Program-made: the position numbers and the translations under genes
Origin: Streptomyces rochei
GTDB lineage: Bacteria; Actinomycetota; Actinomycetes; Streptomycetales; Streptomycetaceae
Reading direction: 5' to 3'
DNA length: 44,970 nucleotides
Assembly (NCBI GenBank): GCA_002155895.1
Contig: MUMD01000031.1
Location: 1 to 44,970, forward strand
The notes under the pieces: generated by a model
Database searches by the model: none
What the model saw: the letters and a program-made list of their open reading frames with translations, nothing else
Told to the model about the DNA's origin: nothing
In this document: piece after piece, positions 35,755 through 44,970 of the stretch
How the letters are laid out: each line of letters starts with the position of its first letter
How positions within the stretch are numbered: position 1 is the first letter of the stretch

Positions 35755-36442
35755 ACTACGCGACGTCACCGCCGGATACGTCAGGAAGGCACCGGTGTTC
35801 CGGGGCGTCTCCCTGACCGTGCGGCCGGGCCAGGCCGTCGGGCTGCTCGGCCCCAGCGGCTGCGGCAAGTCCACCCTCGCCCGCGTCGCCGCCCTGCTGC
35901 ACCACCCCGACGCCGGGACCCTGGTGGTCGACGGCACCCCCGTGCGGCGCTGGCGCCACCGGGCCCCGCGCGCGCAGCGCACCGCGTTCGGCGTCGTCTT
36001 CCAGCAGGCGCGGCTCTCCGCCGACCCCCGCCTCACGCTCACCGACCTGATCGCCGAACCGCTGCGGGCCACCGGGCGCCGGGAGGGCGTCGGCGGCCGG
36101 GTCGCCGAACTCGCCGCCACCGTGGGCCTCACCTCCGACCTCCTCGGCAGGCGCCCGCACGAGGTGAGCGACGGCCAGTTGCAGCGGGCCTGTCTCGCCC
36201 GCGCCCTCGTGCTGCGCCCGCGCTGGCTGGTCTGCGACGAGATGACGGCCATGCTCGACGCCTCGACCACCGCGGCGCTGGTCCGCGTCGTGGAGGACTA
36301 CCGCGCCGAGACCGGCGCGGGGCTGCTGGCCGTCGGCCACGACCGCGTCCTCCTCGACCGCTGGTGCGACCGCACCGTCGAGTGGCACACCCTGACGGGC
36401 ACCCCGACAGACACCCCGATAGGCACCCCGACAGGTCCCTGA
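35747..36442 (+). CDS. nikE: Nickel/peptide ABC transporter ATPase (NikE/DppF type)
   Basis: A 231-residue ATPase, short because it lacks the C-terminal oligopeptide extension. Walker A is LLGPSGCGKSTLARVAALL and the Q-loop VVFQQARLS. The signature reads VSDGQLQRACLARAL in place of LSGGQ, and Walker B WLVCDEMTAMLD has Met where Pro is usual; such variants occur in NikE/OppF proteins. The tail ends in GTPTDTPIGTPTGP, from a 12-bp DNA repeat. GTG at 35747 overlaps nikD by eight bases and is preceded by ACGGAGG at 35731-35737. Last gene of the operon; I see no clear terminator after it. Confidence 0.9.
   Translation: MLELRDVTAGYVRKAPVFRGVSLTVRPGQAVGLLGPSGCGKSTLARVAALLHHPDAGTLVVDGTPVRRWRHRAPRAQRTAFGVVFQQARLSADPRLTLTDLIAEPLRATGRREGVGGRVAELAATVGLTSDLLGRRPHEVSDGQLQRACLARALVLRPRWLVCDEMTAMLDASTTAALVRVVEDYRAETGAGLLAVGHDRVLLDRWCDRTVEWHTLTGTPTDTPIGTPTGP
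36398..36433. repeat. 12-bp tandem repeat at the end of nikE
   Basis: GGCACCCCGACA occurs at 36398-36409 and 36422-36433 with GACACCCCGATA between (36410-36421). It encodes GTPT-DTPI-GTPT at the end of the protein, outside the ATPase fold. Confidence 0.8.
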
Positions 36443-36491
36443 GCCCCGGCAGCGAGCGTCCGAGCGCCCGAGCGTCCTCTCGACATGTATC

Positions 36492-36577
36492 GGTCAAGCG
36501 CGGTCAACGAGCGCAGCAGCCGGGGTTCACCCGGTGCCGTTTGCCTGGTTGTCGTCCGGCCGTCCGTCCTCTGGAGG
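36492..36577 (+). promoter_or_regulatory. PHO-box-like repeats upstream of the phosphatase
   Basis: GGTCAAGCGCG (36492-36502), GGTCAACGAGC (36502-36512) and GTTCACCCGGT (36525-36535) resemble the 11-bp PHO box unit GKTCAYYYRSG; the last matches at 10 of 11. They lie 50-90 bp before a secreted phosphatase gene, as expected for PhoP activation, although the spacing is not a strict 11-bp tandem. GGAGG at 36573-36577 is the ribosome site. Confidence 0.45.
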
Positions 36578-36581
36578 TTCG

Positions 36582-38177
36582 ATGACCCCGCCGCGCACCA
36601 GCTCCCCGAATTCCCTGCACAGAAGGGGCTTCCTCGGCATCGCGGGGGCCGCCGGCGCCGGTGCGGTGCTGCTCGGCACCGGTGCCGCGCCCGTCGCTTC
36701 CGCCGCCCCCGGACGCGTCCCGCGCGACCCCTTCCAGCTCGGCGTCGCCTCCGGCGACCCGCTCCCCGACGGGGTGGTGCTCTGGACCCGCCTCGCGCCC
36801 AAGCCGCTCGACGAGGACGGCGGCATGCCCCGGCGTCCGGTCGCCGTGCACTGGGAGGTCGCCCTCGACGAGCGGTTCCGGAAGGTCGTCCGGCGCGGTG
36901 TCGAGCACGCCGTGCCCGCCGAGGCGCACACCGTCCACGCCGACGTACGCGGCCTGCGCCCGCACCACGAGTACTACTACCGCTTCCGCGCCGAGAACGT
37001 CCTCTCGCCCGTCGGCCGCACCCGCACCGCCCCGGCCCCCGGCACCTCGCCCACCGTCGACTTCGCCTTCGCCTCCTGCGCCAACTGGGAGCAGGGCCAC
37101 TTCACCGCGTACCGGCACATGGCCGAGGAGCGCCCCGACGTGGTCTTCCACCTCGGCGACTACCTCTACGAGTACGCCGCCGGCGTCAACGGCAAGGTGC
37201 GCACCCACCACGGCGACGAGATGAACACCCTCGCCGAGTACCGTGCCCGGCACGCCCAGTACAAGACCGACCCCGACCTCAGGCTGCTGCACGCCACGGC
37301 GCCCTTCGTCGTCACCTGGGACGACCACGAGACCGACAACAACTACGCCGACCTGAGCCCGGAGAACAACGACCCCGGCCAGGGCAACGACACCACCGCC
37401 CGCTTCGCCGCCCGCCGCCGGGCCGCCTACCAGGCGTACTGGGAGCACATGCCGCTGCGCCGCCTGCGCAAGCCGGTGGACACCGCGCTGCCGCTGTACC
37501 GGCGCCTGGAGTACGGGGCCACCGCGACCTTCAGCGTGCTGGACACCCGCCAGTACCGCACGAACCAGCCCTACGGCGACAAGTGGCAGGTCTCCGGACC
37601 GGACCAGTGGGACCCGAAGGCCACCATCCTCGGCGACGAGCAGCACGCCTGGCTGGAGCGGAGCCTCGCCCGGTCGCGCTCCACCTGGAACGTGGTCCCG
37701 CAGCAGATCTACTTCGCCAACTGGGACGCCGTCGCCGGCCCCGACGACGGCGGCTACAACGACGGCTGGGACGGCTACCGCGCCTCCCGTGACCGGGTCC
37801 TCGGCTATGTGGAGGAACGCCGGATCGACAACTTCGTGGTCCTCACCGGCGACGTGCACAACAACTGGACCAACGACCTGCGCCGCGACTTCGAGCGTCC
37901 CGAGACCCGGCTGCTGGGCAGCGAGTTCGTCACCACCTCGATCACCTCGGGCGGCGACGGCTCGGCCACCCACGACCCCGGCCAGGTGTACTGGGACGAG
38001 AACCCGCACACCAAGTACTACAGCAGCCGCCGCGGCTACGTCCGCTGCTCCGTCTCCAAGCGGCAGTACACCGCCGACTACCGCGTGGTCGACTACGTCA
38101 CCCGGCCCGGTGCCCCGGTCCGCACCGACAAGTCGTTCGTGATCGAGGCCGGCGTGCCCGGCGTCCAGGACGCCTGA
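36582..38177 (+). CDS. phoD: PhoD-family alkaline phosphatase, Tat-exported
   Basis: A 531-residue secreted phosphodiesterase/phosphomonoesterase that frees phosphate from organic phosphate. The N terminus holds a twin-arginine signal (SLHRRGFLGIAGAAGAGAVLLG) ending near SAAPG. The PhoD N domain follows (FQLGVASGDPLPDGVVLWTRLAP), then the metallophosphatase core: FASCANWEQG, HLGDYLYEY (Asp193), TWDDHETDNNYAD (247-250) and VLTGDVHNNWTND (Asp424, His426), the iron- and calcium-binding positions. Tat export fits its metal-loaded folding. ATG at 36582 has GGAGG 4-5 bases before it; an upstream frame is rejected as it would bury the Tat signal. Confidence 0.92.
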   Translation: MTPPRTSSPNSLHRRGFLGIAGAAGAGAVLLGTGAAPVASAAPGRVPRDPFQLGVASGDPLPDGVVLWTRLAPKPLDEDGGMPRRPVAVHWEVALDERFRKVVRRGVEHAVPAEAHTVHADVRGLRPHHEYYYRFRAENVLSPVGRTRTAPAPGTSPTVDFAFASCANWEQGHFTAYRHMAEERPDVVFHLGDYLYEYAAGVNGKVRTHHGDEMNTLAEYRARHAQYKTDPDLRLLHATAPFVVTWDDHETDNNYADLSPENNDPGQGNDTTARFAARRRAAYQAYWEHMPLRRLRKPVDTALPLYRRLEYGATATFSVLDTRQYRTNQPYGDKWQVSGPDQWDPKATILGDEQHAWLERSLARSRSTWNVVPQQIYFANWDAVAGPDDGGYNDGWDGYRASRDRVLGYVEERRIDNFVVLTGDVHNNWTNDLRRDFERPETRLLGSEFVTTSITSGGDGSATHDPGQVYWDENPHTKYYSSRRGYVRCSVSKRQYTADYRVVDYVTRPGAPVRTDKSFVIEAGVPGVQDA

Positions 38178-38220
38178 GCACCGCGCCTCCCTCAGGAACC
38201 AACAAAGTCCGACGGGGTAA

Positions 38221-42280
<4,060 letters not shown>

Positions 42281-42304
42281 CCGCCGACTGGGCGGGGATG
42301 AACC

Positions 42305-42330
42305 GGGAGTCCGGGGCAACCCGGGCTCCC
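42305..42330 (+). terminator. Eleven-bp hairpin with GCAA tetraloop
   Basis: GGGAGTCCGGG (42305-42315) and CCCGGGCTCCC (42320-42330) pair along their full length (one G-U) around the tetraloop GCAA, a GNRA loop. It stands 25 bases after the beta-galactosidase stop and directly before an ATG at 42331. There is no U-tract. It may end the upstream transcript or control translation of the DUF72 gene. Confidence 0.65.
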
Positions 42331-43209
42331 ATGGGTGACGTACTGGTCGGAGCGTGTTCCTGGACGGACCGGCAGCTGGTCGCGAGCGGTTGGTACCCGC
42401 GCGGACGGCGGGATGCCGAGGGGCGGCTGCGACACTACGCCTCACGGCTGCCCGTCGTCGAGGTGGACGCCGGGTACTACGCGCTGCCGAGCCGGCGCAA
42501 CAGCGAACTGTGGCTGGAGCGCACGCCCGAGGGCTTCCGCTTCGACGTCAAGGCGTTCTCCCTGCTGACCGGCCACCCCACCCGCCCCGAGGCACTCCCC
42601 GCCGACCTGCGCGGGGCCGACGGGGGCCGGCTGCGGCGCGGGCAGGCGGGTGACGGTCTGCTGGACGAGGTGTGGGGACGTTTCGCCGAGGCGGTCGAAC
42701 CGCTGCGCAAGGAGGGCCGGCTCGGCACCGTGCTGTTCCAGTTCCCGCCGTGGTTCGCACCGGGTTCCCCGGCCGAGGCGACGCTCGAAGCGTGCGCCGG
42801 GCGCACCGAGGGCTGGCCGATCGCCGTGGAGTTCCGGCACCCCGGGTGGTGGGAGGCGGAACGGGCGGACGCCACCCACGCCCTGCTGTCCGCGCTGGGC
42901 GCCTCGGCCGTCGGCACCGACATGGCCCAGGGCCTGCCGTCGTCCCTGCCGCCCGTCGTGCCGGTCACCCGGCGGTCCCTCGCCGTGGTCCGCTTCCACG
43001 GGCGCAGCCAGGCGTGGGGGAGGGGAAGCAAGGAGGACCGCTTCCGGTACGACTACTCCGCCGCCGAACTGGGCGCCCGGGTACCCCGGCTGCGCCGCGC
43101 CGCCGCACAGACCGACGAACTGCACGTGCTCTTCAACAACTGCTGCGCCGACGCCGCCGTGCGCGCGGCCGAGACCATGCGGGAGCTGCTCACTCCGCCG
43201 CGTCGCTGA
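42331..43209 (+). CDS. DUF72 family protein (YecE-like)
   Basis: A 292-residue TIM-barrel-like protein. VGACSWTDRQLVASGWYPRG, YASRLPVVEVDAGYYALPSRRNSELW and FRFDVKAFSLLTGHP form the N-terminal DUF72 pattern; FQFPPWF, VEFRHPGWW and VRFHGRS are the conserved barrel-strand motifs. The biochemical role of DUF72 is not established. ATG at 42331 (MGDVLVG) fits the family start I remember; an ATG at 42298 would add 11 residues translated through the strong hairpin. The 3' end overlaps the convergent ArsR gene by 20 bases. Confidence 0.85.
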   Translation: MGDVLVGACSWTDRQLVASGWYPRGRRDAEGRLRHYASRLPVVEVDAGYYALPSRRNSELWLERTPEGFRFDVKAFSLLTGHPTRPEALPADLRGADGGRLRRGQAGDGLLDEVWGRFAEAVEPLRKEGRLGTVLFQFPPWFAPGSPAEATLEACAGRTEGWPIAVEFRHPGWWEAERADATHALLSALGASAVGTDMAQGLPSSLPPVVPVTRRSLAVVRFHGRSQAWGRGSKEDRFRYDYSAAELGARVPRLRRAAAQTDELHVLFNNCCADAAVRAAETMRELLTPPRR

Positions 43210-43552
43210 TCCCCAGGCGCAGGTGCTCGACGTGGTACACGGCCTGGTCGAGCAGTCCGGCCACGTGGTCGTCGTGGAGCGCGTACACCACCGAGCGGCC
43301 GCGCCGTTCGCCCACCACCAGGCCGAGGTTGCGCAGCAGCCGCAGCTGGTGCGAGCAGGCCGACTGCTCCATGCCGACCTCCGCCGCCAATTCGGTCGCG
43401 GGCAGCGGGCCTTCGCGCAGGCGGGCCAGGATCAACAGCCGTGAGGGGGTGGACAGGGCCTGGAGCGTGGTGGCGACCTTGGCGACGTTGTCCGCGTCCA
43501 GGCGCACGCGTGCGGCGGCGTCCTGCGCGGTGGTGGCGGCTCCGTGACCCAT
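43190..43552 (-). CDS. ArsR/SmtB-family metal sensor, CzrA/NmtR-like
   Basis: A 120-residue winged-helix repressor. The recognition region is LPATELAAEVGMEQSACSHQLRLLRNLGLV. The C-terminal helix has Asp94-x-His96 and His107-x-x-His110 (LHDDHVAGLLDQAVYHVEHL), the exact spacing of the alpha5 site that binds Zn/Co in CzrA and Ni/Co in NmtR. The alpha3 cysteine motif of arsenic or cadmium sensors is absent (a single Cys66). Metal binding should release it from the operator before the divergent P-type ATPase gene. ATG at 43552 has AGGATG upstream. Confidence 0.9.
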   Translation of the reverse strand: MGHGAATTAQDAAARVRLDADNVAKVATTLQALSTPSRLLILARLREGPLPATELAAEVGMEQSACSHQLRLLRNLGLVVGERRGRSVVYALHDDHVAGLLDQAVYHVEHLRLGISDAAE

Positions 43553-43573
43553 GCGCTCATCCTACTCACCTCA

Positions 43574-43613
43574 CATGAACGCATGAATGAGTCTTCATCT
43601 GTTCCTGTATGGT
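43574..43613. promoter_or_regulatory. Operator and leaderless promoter of the metal ATPase
   Basis: ATGAA (43583-43587) and TTCAT (43594-43598) form an inverted repeat with 6-bp spacer, and CATGAA is directly repeated (43574-43579, 43582-43587), as in ArsR/SmtB operators. TATGGT (43608-43613) ends 7 bases before the GTG at 43621, so the ATPase mRNA is probably leaderless. The site lies between the ArsR start and the ATPase start. Confidence 0.6.
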
Positions 43614-43620
43614 GTGCCGC

Positions 43621-44970
43621 GTGTCCATCACGCTTGCCCCGACCCCCGTCCCCGCGCCCACCGACCGGGCGCCCCGCCGCCGCACCCGCGTCCTCGCGCT
43701 GCCCGAGGCCCGCTGGGCGCTCGTCTCGCTCGTCGCGTTCCTGCTGGCGCTGCCCCTCGACCTCGGCGGCGCCCCCGCCTGGACGTACGGCCCGCTGTAC
43801 GTCGTGGCCTACGCCGCCGGCGGCTGGGAGCCCGCCCTGGAGGGCCTGCGGGCGCTGCGCGAGAAGACCCTGGACGTGGACCTGCTGATGATCGTCGCGG
43901 CGCTCGGCGCGGCCTCCATCGGGCAGGTCCTCGACGGCGCCCTGCTGATCGTCATCTTCGCCACCTCCGGCGCGCTGGAGGCCCTGGCCACCGCCCGCAC
44001 CGCCGACTCCGTGCGCGGCCTGCTCGACCTCGCCCCCACCACCGCGACCCGGGTGACCGGCGACCGCGAGGAGACCGTCGCCACCGCCGACCTCGCCGTG
44101 GGCGACGTCCTCCTGGTCCGGCCGGGGGAGCGGATCGGCGCCGACGGCACGGTCCTCGGCGGCGAGGGCGAGGTCGACCAGGCCACCATCACCGGCGAGT
44201 CCGTCCCCGTCCTCAAGCGCCCCGGCGACGACGTCTTCGCCGGCACCCTCAACGGCACCGGCGCCCTGCGCGTCCGCGTGGAGCGCGACCCCGCCGACTC
44301 GGTCATCGCCCGCATCGTCACCCTCGTCGAGGAGGCGTCCCGGACCAAGGCGCCGACGCAGCTGTTCATCGAGAAGATCGAGCAGCGCTACGCGGTCGGC
44401 GTGGTGGTCGCCACCCTCGCGGTCTTCGGCGTCCCGCTCGCCTTCGGCGCCGACCTCACCGACGCCCTGCTGCGCGCCATGACCTTCATGATCGTCGCCT
44501 CGCCCTGCGCGGTCGTCCTCGCCACGATGCCGCCGCTGCTGTCCGCCATCGCCAACGCCGGCCGCCACGGCGTCCTGGTGAAGTCCGCCGTCGCCATGGA
44601 ACGCCTCGGCGAGATCGACACCGCCGCCCTCGACAAGACCGGCACCCTCACCGAGGGCACCCCCGAGGTCACCGCCGTACGCCCGCTGCCCGGCACCGGA
44701 CTGGACGAGGACGCCCTGCTCGCCCTCGCCGCCGCCGCCGAGCACCCCAGCGAGCACCCGCTGGCCCGCGCGATCGTGGCCGCCGCCCGCGCCCGGGACC
44801 TGAGCATCGCCCCCGCCGAGGACTTCACGGCGGCTCCGGGCCGCGGCGTCACCGCGGTCGTCGACGGCCACGAGGTGCACGTCGGCCGGGCCGACGCCCC
44901 CGAGGGCGCCGAGACCACGGTCCAGGTCACCCGCGACGGCAGCCCCGTCGGCACCCTGGCCCTCACCGAC
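43621..44970 (+). CDS. P1B-type heavy-metal exporting ATPase, partial (cut by window end)
   Basis: The first 450 residues of a metal P-type ATPase, open at the right edge. It starts at GTG 43621, 7 bases after a TATGGT -10 box. No N-terminal metal-binding (HMA) domain: about 35 residues precede the first helix (WALVSLVAFLLALPLDLGG). Motifs seen: TGES (191-194), membrane metal site Ser294-Pro-Cys296 (ASPCAVVLATMPPLLSAIANAG), phosphorylated Asp338 (LDKTGTLTEGTPEV) and the nucleotide-domain HP at 375-380 (EHPSEHPLARAI). An SPC motif in place of CPC marks the P1B-4 group (Co, Zn, Ni and Fe exporters such as CtpD/CtpJ). The divergent CzrA/NmtR-like sensor probably controls it. The C-terminal helices that would refine metal choice lie outside the window. 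Confidence 0.92.
   Translation, partial: MSITLAPTPVPAPTDRAPRRRTRVLALPEARWALVSLVAFLLALPLDLGGAPAWTYGPLYVVAYAAGGWEPALEGLRALREKTLDVDLLMIVAALGAASIGQVLDGALLIVIFATSGALEALATARTADSVRGLLDLAPTTATRVTGDREETVATADLAVGDVLLVRPGERIGADGTVLGGEGEVDQATITGESVPVLKRPGDDVFAGTLNGTGALRVRVERDPADSVIARIVTLVEEASRTKAPTQLFIEKIEQRYAVGVVVATLAVFGVPLAFGADLTDALLRAMTFMIVASPCAVVLATMPPLLSAIANAGRHGVLVKSAVAMERLGEIDTAALDKTGTLTEGTPEVTAVRPLPGTGLDEDALLALAAAAEHPSEHPLARAIVAAARARDLSIAPAEDFTAAPGRGVTAVVDGHEVHVGRADAPEGAETTVQVTRDGSPVGTLALTD

Overview
The window is high-GC DNA whose genes nearly all end codons in G or C. Together with Tat-type signal peptides, PucR, XRE and NarL-type regulators, an F420-type LLM oxidoreductase, a DmdR/IdeR-type iron box and a Nur-type nickel box, this points to a Streptomyces chromosome. 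From memory the gene order resembles the SCO64xx region of S. coelicolor; I could not check this. I see no rRNA, tRNA, CRISPR array, transposase or prophage gene. The last gene runs off the right edge.

Left part (1-7.1 kb): a DUF6278 protein behind a perfect 21-bp inverted repeat, a membrane-anchored unknown, a secreted gamma-glutamyltransferase, a ClpC-type AAA+ unfoldase, and a divergent pair of methionine aminopeptidase and small XRE regulator whose two apparently leaderless promoters share a repeated operator-like motif.

Pyrimidine/hydantoin block (7.2-16.0 kb): two near-duplicate beta-ureidopropionase-type hydrolases, an omega-transaminase, a PucR regulator, dihydropyrimidinase, an LLM-family flavin/F420 oxidoreductase and an NCS1 permease. 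Together they outline uptake and reductive ring opening of pyrimidines (or hydantoins) through N-carbamoyl-beta-alanine and beta-alanine to a semialdehyde. No classical dihydropyrimidine dehydrogenase is present; the LLM enzyme is the only redox enzyme in the cluster.

Middle (16-31.1 kb): a DUF3558-like secreted protein; an AhpD-like protein coupled to a 71-aa ORF; a NarL-type two-component system; lipoate-protein ligase with its accessory domain at the N terminus; two AraC regulators; an EntS-like exporter behind an iron box; a cytosolic gamma-glutamyltransferase; an inositol-phosphatase-like enzyme; an NAD(P)H quinone reductase; a phytoene-desaturase-like FAD enzyme; a macro-domain protein; and a small lipoprotein.

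Right part (31.1-45 kb): a five-gene nickel/peptide-type ABC importer (nikABCDE layout, each gene overlapping or nearly touching the next) with a Nur box in its promoter; a Tat-exported PhoD phosphatase behind PHO-box-like repeats; a Tat-exported GH2 beta-galactosidase with a LamG-like domain inserted in its catalytic barrel; a DUF72 protein just after a strong GNRA-capped hairpin; and a CzrA/NmtR-like metal sensor divergent from a P1B-type metal-exporting ATPase. Metal import and export systems therefore sit about 11 kb apart.
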